Source: Chelydra serpentina (lineage: Eukaryota > Chordata > Testudines > Chelydridae). Taken from it: a stretch of DNA of 64,000 bases. The stretch is taken from the NCBI GenBank assembly GCA_037349315.1, contig JBAIAC010000059.1:21174501-21238500 (forward strand), given 5' to 3'. Below the pieces are notes generated by a model that saw nothing but the letters and a program-made list of their open reading frames with translations, made no database searches and was not told the origin of the DNA. Shown here piece by piece: positions 47,223 to 59,339 of the stretch. Positions within the stretch are counted from its first letter, which is position 1; every line of letters begins with the position of its first letter. The translations under genes were made by a program, and so were the position numbers.

Positions 47223-49119
47223 GGAAGATTTTAAAAGCAGGGTGGCAGGAAAGGCTGGAAGTTTTAATGCAGATGCACTGCCTGCTGCAGCAGCTGTTGT
47301 TCTGAGCAGGATTAGTGCACTTTGGCCCATTGAAGCCATTAGTAATGGAGTGCTACAGTTCAGGCTAATCCTCAAAAGCAAGATACTTATATACCTAATG
47401 GCCTGTCTGAAACAAGAGAGCCCACAGAGGGATTTAATTCTGTCAAGAATTCAAGTGATTTAACTCTTTCAGGCCTTTAGCATTATCTTCCCATCAGGCA
47501 TTCCCTGTCTTCAGTTCAAAGTTACGCAAGGGGGGTGAACTTCAACTCCCTGTTTCAAGTGAGGAGGGTTCTCTGGTCCTCTGCCCCGAAGGACGTTTTA
47601 TTCAGATGTCTCTACAGAACAAAGGAAGCCACTCAGAATTACAGCCTCCTTCTATCTTGTGGGGAAAAAATCTTTATCGATAATAATAATGAATAATAAT
47701 AATAATGATCTCTAGACAGAAAGAGGGAGAAGAAATAAGGACATTTTTCCCATTCAAGCACATTCTCAGTTTAGGATGAGTAGGGGCAGAGAAAATCTGT
47801 TACACAGATGAAACAATTTAAGCCCAACAGTAAAAAGTCTTTCAAATACAGTAGGTGATACACCTTAAATTTTTAAGAGAAAGGAGACAAAGAACAATTG
47901 ATTGCAATAGTCAATCGTTAGCTACTGTCGGACACTTCTGCAGTTAAACAAGCACATTGCATTGGGCTCAGAGGCTGTGCTACCATCCAAGAAAGCCAGG
48001 CCTGATTCTTAAAAACCCAGATCTAGGAACACCACAGTTACCAGATTTTGTGGACGAGTAGCATAAAAGGAAGAACATCTGGTGGAATTTTAGAGGCACA
48101 TGGAGGACTTCACAGGAATGGGGGAAATGTTTTTAGTCTACCTTCCATCCCACCATGGCCGTGAAACAACAACTGAGTTCCAATTTCAATTGGCAAGGGG
48201 GAGGATGGGAATAAAAGAGGGGAAGGCTGAGTTAAAGGAAATAAACACCTTGTGCATTTAGCACAGAGATCTCCAAATTGAGATAGAGTTGATCAGAGAA
48301 GTAACAGGGAAAAAACAACAACTGGACTTTCTTGTCTGAATCAGGAGAGCTAACAGCTGTATTGCTCATTTTTTAATTGCTTCATTGCAGCTAATGCAAC
48401 GTATGAATAGCAAAATTGCTGGGATGGTTTCTTGCCCTTTCATGGCCTTGCTCTTTCATACCTAATGGATGTGCTATTTGCATGCAACCCTGGACACTAG
48501 AATGATGGGCTATATCCAGTGACAGTTTTGCTGCAAAACTGCCCCGTTTTTAAAGGAATATTTGCTGTGTTAACATTTCGCCCCAAACTTTCAAAACGTG
48601 CAAAGAAAAACAAACCAAGCTGTTATCATCTTGTTAACCCTGAATTCTTTTTTAGCCAAGACGGCCATCAGTTATTACTTTCTCTCCGGTTCCACTGATC
48701 AGAACACATGGCTGTTGATTGTTCACCAAAAATGAAAGTTGCCCCTTTGCAGAGAGCCAACACAAGGGCTATCCAATACTTAAGTCCTACTTAAGTTCTC
48801 AAAATAGGGCTTAAATGGTGCATAGTCCTTGTGCTGGCTGTTTCACTCTGTGTGATACAAATAAATGAATAAATAAATAAAGGCTGAGACTTCCCAAACC
48901 AGATGAATGATAAAAGGTTGGGGGCGGGGAAGAAAAAGAGCATCACAAGAAAAAGTGGTGAAAGTGCCAGGTCTGCTGATTCTGTGGCTGTTTTTCAGAG
49001 GTGTTGGCCACCCACAATTCTCACTGAAGTCAACAAGAGCTGTGGGTGCTCAGCACCTTTGCCAGTCAGGCCATTACTTTTCCATTTTTTATTTTAGATG
49101 TTCTCAATGCAAACTAAGG
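47223..49119. other. Unique non-coding sequence with microsatellites
   Basis: (AAT)n lies at about 47680-47706 and (AATA)n at about 48860-48882. No gene seen. Confidence 0.5.
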
Positions 49120-49240
49120 CCCCAACTCTGCAGTTATGCATATGCGGAATTTAACAGTTGTGAGTAGTCCCAATCGAAGTCAATGGGCCTATGAAAGCAT
49201 GTAAAGTTAAGCAAGTATGTAAGTGTTCGCAGGCTCAGGA
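49120..49240. repeat. Palindromic repeat, 'gtgagtagtccca' type
   Basis: 'gaatttaacagttgtgagtagtccc...gaagtcaatgg...gcatgtaaagttaagcaagtatgtaag' is related to 31560-31690 and 37555-37690. Confidence 0.55.
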
Positions 49241-51520
49241 CCTTACTTTGCTCAGTATTTATTATAGGTTTGCTCATCTTGAAATGAGAGCTGTGGAGGT
49301 TTGGATAAGCGGATTGACAGGTTTTGTTTAATACATTATACAATGGTGCCTACCAATCGGCATCGTAAGTATGTGTAGAAGTGCTTTGCTGAATCAAGGC
49401 TAAGATCTATACTCCACAGTGAAACCAAATTAAAGAACCAACCAGATCAGATATACATCCAAACTCTGCGAGCGTGGCTGCCATAAGGGCAAAATTCCTA
49501 GCCCTCAGGCAGCCACTCCAGCAGATGACAGGGGTCACCTCCCAAGTAATGCAAGGAACAGGGATGACACAAGGGCAATAAATACAAAAGAGAAAAGTAA
49601 GACACAGAGGGGGGCCCACAATACAACCAGACGTAAATCAGATTAAATAAATAAGATTGCCATCACATCCTAAAACCAGCCACCAAGGGATTCAGGCAAC
49701 TTCCTCTGGTGGAGATGACCCCTCTCCCAAGTCCTGTGCTTGACTGAAATGTGGAATTAAAAGCAGGCCTGACCGCCAGGGAACTATATAAGGTGAGAGG
49801 AGAGGGATCAAATACTCTGATCCTAAATTATGAAGGAATTTATATACTAACAACCTGAGCTGCATTCTTGGTGTCCTGACAGCCGGCATAGATCACGTGG
49901 AGCAGGCATAAGAGAGACATCTTCATTCCTATCGTGAGTAGTAAGGCAGACGCTGGAGCAGCTTCTGGGTCGGTGTTTATGGTTAGCTCAACAAGGAGCA
50001 TCACACAGTAGCATAGCCTGGGGGTGACAATGGTGTAGAGAAGGACAAGGTGTATTTTGCAAAAGCACAGGGATGGTAATAGATCTTCAGCTATGCTTGC
50101 AATTTGAGACTTCATCTCAAGAACAGAGTTCGTCAAAAACGAGAACACAAAACTTTGTGAAAAAATATGAAATTTCCAAGTTATTTTTCTTTTCGCCGGA
50201 TGCAGAACTGATCCATTTTTTTTGTTTTCTTGAAAAATATTTCCAGGTTTGTGTTTAATCAAAATAGTTATCCAAATTTTGTTCAATGAAAAGTTTCTAT
50301 AACTGATTAAAATTTCAATTACAACATTTTGCAAGAAACAAAAAATGTCAATAATTTTGACAAAGAGAAAAATTCAGTGTGAAAAAGGCCATCTTTGGAA
50401 AATAGGCATGCATAAACCACCAGGGACCTCAATTTGTTTCTCCCTGACACACAGACATTACCTCCTTATGTGGTCTGAGTTTTAACCAGATGTGTCTCAT
50501 CTAAGTAAAAATGTCGGTTAGACCCCTTATCATAGCTAAGAGTCAGTCCCCAATGAGTCCTCTGAAATGGAGCAATTTAATTTCCCATCATTAGCACACT
50601 ACTAGTATTGCAACCCATTTCCCTGCGTGATCTCCCACACTAATCTGAGAAACATATTGAGCAGACAAAGGCTGGGACAGAATGGAATACTGTAGCATCA
50701 CACAGTGAGGACCCTTTAAGAGTAGATGAGCATGTATTTCAAACCACCTTGTTTTCCCTCTGCTCCTAGAGTGAGCACAACCACAGTACCCTCTCCTCTT
50801 CTCCCTCTTCTCCCTCCCCCCCACCCTAGGGATGACACTCACCACGAAAACTTGATTGTCATTGGCATGGAAGGAGGCCAGGTACTCGTTACTTTCAACA
50901 AGGGCAGCTCAGTGTTGTCCATTGCTAGAACACAGTATCATCTATATTAGCCAGTGCGATTTCAGTGCTATGAGACAGTTGAGCACATGAGGTATCAAAA
51001 ATCAGCTGAATGAATCTAAAATTGCTGGAGTGTCAAGTCATCAACTCCCCCTTCCCCCGCAAAAAAAAAACACAGGAGGTTAAAGAACACACACCCCTCT
51101 CTGAATCAGACACTGAACACTGGGCAGCAAAGGAACCCTCCACTGGCAGAGGTCTTCACTGCCTCCCATACCAGCCACCTCCCTCATCCCCAGCATAAGG
51201 GGAGTGGCGGTTTATGTCTGGGGAACTCAGGGGGCAGGAGGGAGCACAGTGGAATGGAGCTCCACTACACCTGAACCTTACTGATGTAAGATCTGTTGTG
51301 GACCACATGCCAGTGGGAAACGTTGAGGAAGTTAAGAGCGGCAGGTTACTTACTCTAAGGGCTGGGCGACTGAGGAGCAGAAGCTGCAACCAGCTCCCTG
51401 CAACTAGGAAGTAGACAAGGCCTCCCTAGTGCCCTTCGCCAGCCAAGAGAACACAAGTTAGAGTGACAGAGCTATCTACGTGCCTCCTGAATGTCAGCTA
51501 GAGAGACCACGAGAAGCTAT
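49241..51520. other. Unique non-coding sequence, no gene
   Basis: The 164-codon minus frame at 49840-50334 and other frames show no recognisable features. No named repeat. Confidence 0.45.
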
Positions 51521-51981
51521 TGTTAGCCAAATGGGCTCGTTTCCCCCTGGAGCTACCCAATTACCCCAAGGAGGCACGGGAGTCTAGAAGACGGCTTCAA
51601 GTTCTTTATTGACCAGTCAGCTGAACAGGTGGCTCTCCTCGACTAATGCCAGAGAGAGAGAGACACACCTTACAAGCGCAAAGCAGGCCTTCTTATACCC
51701 AGTAACAAACAACTTAGCGTGCATACATTCTGTTAACCTATGGAATTTTTAGATTCCTTTCTAGGGGTAAACAGGACACATCTGTTGGACTCCCTTGATT
51801 GATTATCCTTTTAGGGGTCGTCAGGATACATATGTCTGACTTCCTTGACTGATTGTTTTGTGTACGTGTATGGGAAAGCAGCTTCATGGATGTGGGGAGC
51901 AGCTAGGAATATAGGCAAATAGTTGACCTTTGCTCTAACACTATGGCATGTGTCCTGTCCTACTCCAGGGCTATCCCAACA
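51521..51981 (-). mobile_element. Solo LTR of an endogenous retrovirus-like element
   Basis: Plus-strand ends tgttagcc and tatcccaaca give TG...CA ends on the minus strand. Minus-strand order is U3 with two 50-base units (51759-51858), a TATA box (ggtataagaaggcc, near 51690-51700), a poly(A) signal (caataaagaac, 51605-51610 on plus) about 85 bases later, then a U5-like end. This is the canonical LTR arrangement. No gag, pol or env is nearby. Flanking duplications (gctat versus gcggg) do not match, so ectopic recombination or decay is possible. Confidence 0.75.
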
Positions 51982-53557
51982 GCGGGTGCCCTGATGGTAA
52001 AGCCTCACTCCCTCCTTATTGTTGATTTTCACCATCATTATTGTACCCTCTGCTGACTTACTTCAGGGAGTATCTTCAGCTCTCACCTCTATGCCTCCTG
52101 CATAGGGCACAAGGGAAGAGGCAGTGGTTTCTCTCTGTCTGCATTGGAAGCACACCTGCCTCTCGTAGACCACGTAGCACAAGAATGTTGCCCTTGTCTA
52201 CTTGACACCAAGAGGCCAGAAGTGCAGGCTTCACTGACAGACAGAAATCTGGCAGAGCCTTACTGACATTGCCAAGCTAACCTCTGTCATTTTTCCCCCC
52301 TTACACCAGACACTAGTTTGGTCCTGAAATGATTTGTCTCCTGTATAGGAGCAGCTGACTACTATCTAGTCATGGTATAAGCTAAGGCTGCCAAATTCAC
52401 TGCAAGAACAATAAAATCCATCAGATGGAGATAAGCTATAGCCCCACGGAGAATAGGCCAGTATTGTCTCTCCAGAAGTCACCCAGCTCCCTCCTTACAC
52501 AACTCATGGTGCAGATAATTCCAGAGAATTAAAACCTTATTTGATCTTTTCGTATTCTCTGGTCATATATAATTTAGTAAAGGGCATGTCAAAACTGGTT
52601 AGAAGCCAGCGAAATCCTGAGGAAAACAAAAGCTTACTTCAGCCATACTGAAGTCTCAGGAATAGATTCAGAAAAGCGACTGTGAGTGACCTAAGACATT
52701 ACTCCCTGCATCACTGCAGCAGCAAAACACTCTTCCGAAAAATAAACAGGAGCGTTTTGCAATATATCACAAGTCCCAGACATCTGAAAACAAGAAGATT
52801 ATAAAATGTCAAAGCAATTCGATTTTTTTGTGTTCGTTCCTTACTTGGTGATGGTAAGGCATATGACATGAGCAGGTAATGCAGGCTTCAGAACTTCAGA
52901 CTGCCATCATCAGGGAGAAATATATGGGTGACACTAAGCAAGAAAACCAGTGAAAGGAAATAGATTGCCCACTTCTCCTTGCTATGCTGTAGAATCTCCA
53001 CACTGCAATTCTCTTTATGACAGAATTATTTTGAACCATTCACACAAATGGGCAACAAAACCACTGCATTCTGAGACTCCTGAGGCATCTATTCCAGAAT
53101 GCCCAGCACCACTAGGAGCAGGGGCGTTTGGGTAATTCCCCAAACACAAGGCAATGCATTGCAAAATGGAGTTAGGCACATTGATGAACCAGTGCAATTG
53201 CTATACTTCCTGTCCAAACTGGGAAGATACCTTTATAGATGGCACCAGTTCAACTGGACCTGAGACAAAGAGCTCATCCCACTTCATGCATTGCAACTAA
53301 TACCTGGTTTAGCTGTTTTGTGTACGCACTCGGAGTGGGTGGGACACTGGCAGGCCAGGTGCCAGCTTTTGCCAAGGCTGCAGGCATTAGCTAAAAAATG
53401 ACAAACTCATAGCTGGAGACCAGACCAGTTCACTTATGTGTTAGTGGTGCTCAAAACAACTATTGCCTTTATAAGACTGTATTTAGTATTTAAACTCTAT
53501 AAAATGTTTGTAAATTGGTGCATGCATTAATCCCACTTGTAATGTCTGTATTCTGCG
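51982..53557. other. Unique non-coding sequence, no gene
   Basis: No gene seen. Confidence 0.5.
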
Positions 53558-54112
53558 CTAGAAGAAAATACGTACATTTTGCTTTATAAACTTTGAAAAT
53601 GTTTGCTCTAAACTTGTGAACTCAGATGGGAAGAGTGTTTCCCCGGACCCATCCAAAAGAACTATCAAAATCAGATGGGCCACCAAGGAACATGGCAATA
53701 CAAAGGATTGACGAATGGCCATGTCACACATTAGAAACGCTACATGCAAGGAAGCTCGTCCTATGGACTTGGCCACTGAATGGAGGAAATAAACCAAAGA
53801 CTCTATTTGAACTTTCACAGGGCCAGGAATACCAAACTGAAGCCAGAGATTCTGAGGGGTTATCCCTGGGTCTGCCCAGAAAGATACACGGTCACTCTTG
53901 GGATTTAGATGGTAACTAAGTTTCCCTTGTGTTATGGACAGTACAGCATACAGAGGCTCATGAAGCATTGAGGCCTCATCTAGGTACACTGTAAAGAGTG
54001 GAAGCGGGGGTGTAGATTGCAGGTTGGCAGGGAGCAGAAAGATTAGAACTTGTATAACCATGCTCAGGTGGTTTCTTGGAATCTGGCAGTAATGGAAACT
54101 TGTTCTAGACAA
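53558..54112 (-). other. Unassigned open frame, 184 codons, probably not a gene
   Basis: One of the longest frames outside an obvious repeat. The protein has a hydrophobic start (VIQVLIFLLPANLQ, about residues 20-33) but no domain I recognise. The plus strand is also open for 97 codons (53626-53919), so openness is not strand-specific. Its phrasing resembles unannotated chelonian repeat sequence. I call it chance or a worn repeat. Confidence 0.2.
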
Positions 54113-54539
54113 AAACCATGCCGAGTCTCATTGGGAAAGGGGAAAGATGACTGTCAAAATTCTGCAAAACATATACCCACAAATAAACAAGCAGAACCTA
54201 TATTTATAGATTTGCAGGAAGAGAATAAATCCACGGGGGCATTAGTAACCCTCCCTTTATCCTCTCAAGCAGGGGCATTTGAGTGTGCGATAAAGAATTA
54301 AAATGACAGTGGGCTAAATTCACCCCTAGTGTAATTCTATTAAAATCAAAAGAATTCCACCTGGAAAAAGTCAGCCAAAAAAAATTTTAGAGGACCATAA
54401 GTAAGGAGGGGAAAACACAGCAGGGAGTACCTGGAAAAGCAGTTTTAGTCAATGAAGATCTTTCCAGGATTGGCAAAGCTCAAAAGTAATGCAAATCCCC
54501 TGCTTTGAGAAGCAACTCCCTGCAACCAATGGTAGGTTA
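54113..54539. other. Unique non-coding sequence, no gene
   Basis: No gene seen. Confidence 0.5.
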
Positions 54540-54660
54540 TCATCATTTGCTTTGCCGGAGCACCTAGAGACCCTAATCAAGAACCTGGGCTCCGCTGTGC
54601 AAGGAGCTGTACACACACAACTACAAGAGAGCCCAAGCCCCAAACTACCTACAGTCTCCA
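54540..54660 (+). repeat. Old sauropsid interspersed repeat
   Basis: 'gagcacctagagaccctaatcaagaacctgggctccgctgtgcaaggagctgtacacaca' matches the family at 22555-22690. Confidence 0.65.
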
Positions 54661-55417
54661 CATGTAACAAGAAACAGGTGGCTTCAACAAACAAATGATG
54701 GGGAGATGATTATGATCAGTGTATCAACCATAGTCACAATACACCAGCTGCCTAGCTGTTAATTCAACTGATCACAGTGGAAATACTAAAAACCAGCTCC
54801 ATTTCTTTCTCACCCGAAATGATTTTCCAGAATTAGTTGACCGTTTAAAAAAAAACCCAGCAACTACTTCAAATAAAGTTTCTTTTCTTTTCCATTAAAA
54901 AGAAGAGGTGTCATTCTACATAGATCAGGCTTGCGGGTTTGTAACCCTAACACATGACATCCGCCCTCAAAAACCACCGCCTCTGGAGACACTGACCAGA
55001 GGAGTTTGATAACATGGTTTACTGGAGTGTGACGTTTTAACTGCCTTCAGATACATGTGACCTCCAATTAATTGAATGAAAAATCATTAAAAGATCTGGG
55101 GAAAGAAGGCTGGGGTGAGGAAATCTCTTCTCATTTCATATCACCTTCAGCAGCGGTCTTCTAATGGTCCCAGGGTTGCATTTTATAGGCTACTTAAAAA
55201 GGAAAGGCAGCCACCTTGAAATTTATGAGGAGCTGGGGGAATAGATGGAGTGCCACCTTTCTTGTTTCATTCCTCATGACACAGGCATAAATTGGGTTCA
55301 TAGCTTGTTCCTTCATTTAACAGGCATCTCTCTCCAGCACTAATATATCTTCCCCTGCGCTAGTTCTTAGTACTATTTACCAAACTTCATTCCTTCTTGC
55401 TGCCTTTCTCCCCAGAG
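54661..55417. other. Unique non-coding sequence, no gene
   Basis: No gene seen. Confidence 0.5.
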
Positions 55418-55425
55418 CATTCTGC

Positions 55426-55649
55426 CAGTAGTGTAGCCGCGGGGGAGCAGGGGGAGCGGCCGCTCTCCCCCACTGAGCAGAAGCGGCACCTTTTTTGTGC
55501 TCTGACGCCTTTTGCTCCTATGCTGCAGCCAGAGCGGAGCAGTTATATTTTTTTGCTCCCGGCGCCTTTTTTTGCTCCCGACGCTTTTTGCTCCCGGCAC
55601 CTTTTTTTAGCTCCGCTCCCCCTGTGCTCTAAACCTGGCTACGCCACTG
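55426..55649. mobile_element. hAT-type MITE, 224 bp, short form of 46229-47214
   Basis: Ends cagtagtgtagcc and ggctacgccactg are inverted. Exact target duplications cattctgc lie at 55418-55425 and 55650-55657. The subterminal gggggagcggccgctc matches the long element. The interior consists of 'ttttgctcccggcgcc'-like repeats instead of the minisatellite. Confidence 0.96.
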
Positions 55650-55657
55650 CATTCTGC

Positions 55658-56089
55658 ACACTCCTGATGGAGCCAAGGAAATGCACACCTTTCCCCCTCC
55701 CTTTTAACCCCCGTCTCTCTATCTAAATTCCAGCAAGGAAAATCCATCAGAAAAGTCATTCAAGAGGCAGGGACCCTTATCATCAAGTGGTCTCTGCTGC
55801 CACTGGAATCAATATTCTGAAGCCAGAAAACGAATGAAACTGGATCAGCCTGAAAGCAAAACTTTTGGAGAAATTCTTCAAAACAGTACTGAAAAGTCTG
55901 GTTTTTCATATGGAGCTCCAACAGTGTTAAAAGTCTGCCATCAATCTGTGATTCAAGAGCTATTCTTCATAAAGGACAGCCCCCTCTCACTGACTTGAAT
56001 GATCAGACCCCAGGGAAGTAGACGCTACAGATAATCTAGTTAAAAGAAGAGAAGGATATAAAAAGAGTGGATAGGATTGTCAGCATCAT
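55658..56089. other. Unique non-coding sequence, no gene
   Basis: No gene seen. Confidence 0.5.
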
Positions 56090-56190
56090 TCATTTATATA
56101 ATGACAGGGCCAGGTTGTTAGGTGCTGTACGCATAAACATGTATCAAAGATATTGCCCCTGGCCCAAAACACATCAAATCTAAATAAAAT
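56090..56190 (+). repeat. Old sauropsid interspersed repeat
   Basis: 'gacagggccaggttgttaggtgctgtacgcataaac...attgcccctggccc' is a worn copy of the 22555-22690 family. Confidence 0.5.
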
Positions 56191-56784
56191 AATATGCAAA
56201 ATACATAGTAAGTAGCCAATATTTGGGGGCTTGCGTGTTGTTTCTATTAGGAGGAGAAACTGATGATGCAGTAAGACATTTCTTTCATGCAATCTTGTTT
56301 ACTTACAAAGTCCCATTTCCCTGAACATAGCAGGTGACAGTTTCTTTGCTCAGAGTTCCAAGCCTCTTTCCAGTCAGCACTCTGCCCAAAAGCTCTCCCA
56401 ACTTTTTCTCAGGACCACCTGAACAAGTGCTTCCCTAGATTTCTCTGGGGCTTCCTTGTTGCCCTCTCTGTCTGGCTCTGTGGTTTTTCTCCTGCTTTTT
56501 TCCCCACACACACAGCTCCCTCAAACAATACCCAGCCCCCTCCATTTGCTTTCAGCCCCCAGTTAAACCCCTCTGCCCAACATAGCTCAAATGCCTGACC
56601 AGCCTTGCATGTGGCCTGGCTTAGTACAGTAATTCCAATTTTTTCAGCCACCTTATTCCATAAAGGAATACAATGGCTTCAGACATTTATCCTGAATGAA
56701 GGATGGCTAGTGCCCATCAGCTTCAATGAGGTTTCACCCAGCCCCGAGCATAACAGTACTATATTGGCACATAAAATGTACTGC
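56191..56784. other. Unique non-coding sequence, no gene
   Basis: No gene seen. Confidence 0.5.
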
Positions 56785-56792
56785 CTCACAAG

Positions 56793-57000
56793 CAGGGCTG
56801 GCTCCAGGCACCAGACGGCCAAGCGCGTGCCTGGGGCAGCGCCCTGTAGGGGGCGGCAGTCGGGGGATTCTGGGGCGGCGTTTTTTGTTGTTTTTTTTTG
56901 CTTCGGCACTTTGGCGGTGGCCTTTTTTTTTTTTTTGCTTCAGGGTTTTTTTGTTTTTGTTTTTTGGCTTGGGGCAGCTGAAAAGCTGGAGCCGGCCCTG
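56793..57000. mobile_element. hAT-type MITE, 208 bp
   Basis: Ends cagggctggctcca and tggagccggccctg are inverted with one mismatch. Exact target duplications ctcacaag lie at 56785-56792 and 57001-57008. The interior is G-rich then T-rich with 'tttttgcttc' units. Confidence 0.96.
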
Positions 57001-57099
57001 CTCACAAGCCCCCTTGGAGTTAGGAAAGAGAAATATCCATGGTCAAGATTTTCTAACGTGATTAATGATTTTGCGTGAGAACTACAATGAGGGCAAGTG

Positions 57100-57190
57100 C
57101 TCAGCACTATCTGAAAATCGGGCCCTTTTAAGACACCTCAAGTTGGACACCCAAAAATTGAACTCAAGATCACTTTTGACAAATCTTGGA
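57100..57190. repeat. Old 'gacacctcaagttgg' repeat
   Basis: 'ctgaaaatcgggcccttttaagacacctcaagttggacaccc' is a member of the family at 15455-15690. Confidence 0.55.
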
Positions 57191-57194
57191 CCCC

Positions 57195-57335
57195 TTTTTA
57201 CATGATGGAGAAATGGATGCACAGAGAGGTGAAGTGACTTGCCCTAGGTCACACAGGGCGTTTATATTAGAAGCAGGAAGAGAAACCCAATAAACCACAC
57301 AGAGTTGTATGCCCTGACCACAAGACAATCCTTCC
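57195..57335 (-). mobile_element. MIR-like SINE, antisense
   Basis: 'tgcacagagaggtgaagtgacttgccctaggtcacacag' is the antisense MIR core. 'gccctgaccacaagacaatcc' is the worn antisense head. Confidence 0.8.
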
Positions 57336-57699
57336 TCCACCTTCATGTTCCTAAGAGATCAAGATCATGTTTAGGCAACATTAAGGATTAATATGGAAGC
57401 TGTTTTTTCCTCAGAGAATTGCATGCAGATGTATCCTGACTTATCCAAGCAAAACTTGGTATGTTAGCAAAAACTGGGTGTGCATAAATCAGATCTGTCA
57501 GCTCAGTGCAAGGACTTCTGTATTCTATCCCTCAGAATAGCATATTCTCTCTTGGGTGGGATAAACGTCTTTATTATATTTATAATGAAGCTAATCAATT
57601 TTTTGATTGTGAAATAACCCCGCTCCAAATCTTGATGAAGCGCACGACATATCCTCCAAGGAACCTATTGTTAAAGACCCCTTTTTACTAGAATTTCAA

Positions 57700-57990
57700 T
57701 AATTAATCATGTTTTCCAGTCGTTTGCTTTCTGTGTGGATTATCCTTTGATGATCTAATTTACGTTTGATGATGATCTATTCCCCAGTGGATTAATCGCT
57801 CATCTTATTTTCTCTTTTAATCGGACATCAACATTTGCATTAGAGAGGACGGCGTTTGCATTATTCTCATAATGTTAAAACCTGGCCGCCGGATGCAAAT
57901 GATACATTCTTTTCAATTCTAGGGGTGAACTTGTACCTTGATTTTTAGGATCTTGCAACTCTTTTTAAGTAGATTGGCTATTCTTTGGTG
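57700..57990. promoter_or_regulatory. Candidate conserved enhancer with octamer motifs
   Basis: Three octamer-type sites occur within 68 bases: ATTTGCAT (57833-57840), GTTTGCAT (57854-57861) and ATGCAAAT (57893-57900). GGATTAATCG (57789-57798), TTTTAATCGG and CTTTGATGATC sites lie nearby. There is no repeat signature. Octamers are POU-factor sites, and close packing with homeodomain or SOX sites is typical of vertebrate developmental enhancers. This is inferred from motifs only. Confidence 0.45.
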
Positions 57991-58000
57991 TTTATCATCA

Positions 58001-58906
58001 TATTGGTCTATTTGAAAGTATTTATAAACATCTTCTCAGAAAAGCAGTGTTCTATATGTGCAAATATATAGCAAATATATAGCTCAGTTGTAGCCAGGAA
58101 CAGACCAGGAATTGTGACTCTCAGTCCCAACCTGGTTCTCTCCTTGCTCCAGGAAGAGGGACAGCATAATCTGCTTCAGCCCAATACCTAGCTCAGATGA
58201 CTTCTCCCAGTATGCTGTTTTAGCTGTGCTGGCCAGTACGCCAGGTGGAGGAGCCTTGGCTAGGTCACTTCCTACTGCTCGCCTGCCCACTCCCCACCAT
58301 GCCACTTTGTGGCAGGGGGAGTAGCAGCTCCAGAAAGGCTGTTCTCCCACTGTGCTGCTACCTATGATACAGTTGGCTGGCATAGGGGAATAAGAAATGG
58401 GAGCGAAGCCACAATCCCAATCTGGTCCATTGTTGTTATTCCACCAGAAGTTAGTTTTTCTGCCTCAAAGTTTTCCCTGATTCTCTACCTTAGCACTATC
58501 AACAACAGATCCGGTGTCCTCTAAGTAAATGCTTGTTAAACTCTGCCAGCATTCAGTTTCACAATGAAGGAGAACTCTCTTGCGATTCTGAGATAAGAAA
58601 TATTTATCCCAGTCGCTGTGCTGCTATCAGGAAGGGAGCGTAAATATATGGTGCATTACAAGCAAACATGGTAGGAGCCATGCTTTTTACAATGAGAGGA
58701 AAAGTCCCCCAAGGATATGTTGGGTAAATTTGAGAGCCCCAACTACAGGCTCTCTTGCTTTTTCTCAATTGCTTTCAATCAGTGCTACAGCTGCTACTTT
58801 GAAACTTGTCAAGAAAGACATAGTTCTGAGCCTGTCATCGTATGAAATCCAATCTGTTTCTTTCACCCTTTGAAATTCAATATTTCCTCCACTCAACCCT
58901 GATCAG

Positions 58907-58909
<3 letters not shown>
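58001..58909. other. Unique non-coding sequence, no gene
   Basis: No gene seen. Confidence 0.5.

Positions 58910-58941
<32 letters not shown>
58910..58941. repeat. (GA)n microsatellite
   Basis: Thirty-two bases of pure GA repeats. Confidence 0.97.
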
Positions 58942-58944
<3 letters not shown>

Positions 58945-59192
58945 CCTTTCTGTGCATTTCCACTTTAAAAACTTTTTCTACCTCATTAGAGAAGAGATTC
59001 CATTTTATTATATTGTATTTCATGGATCGCTGTCCATCTCTCTCTTTCCCCCCGCCCCTCATACTTGGATCGATGTGATTGGATCCACAGAGAAGCAGCA
59101 TTGTAGTCTAGTCACAAAAAGCCTAAAGTGGGTTTATTTCTCTTCCCTCCACACCTTGTTTCCTCTACATTGTTCTCACAGACTGGTAAGGA

Positions 59193-59193
<1 letters not shown>

Positions 59194-59225
<32 letters not shown>
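59194..59225. repeat. (CA)n microsatellite
   Basis: Thirty-two bases of pure CA repeats. Confidence 0.97.
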
Positions 59226-59226
<1 letters not shown>

Positions 59227-59339
59227 CCATATGCTCCTCACTGTGACTGCACCATACTGGTGGCGTCTCTGTACCAACCACCTGTCTGCCAGCCCAGAAG
59301 AACTGGATGGAACTCCTTTTAATACCCACTAAGAAGGAA

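Noticed and set aside
49840..50334. 164-codon minus-strand frame
   Set aside because: No domain or codon pattern is recognisable, and it is AT-rich and consistent with chance.
51521..51981. Intact provirus
   Set aside because: Only one LTR is present; there is no second LTR, primer-binding site or gag, pol or env sequence nearby.
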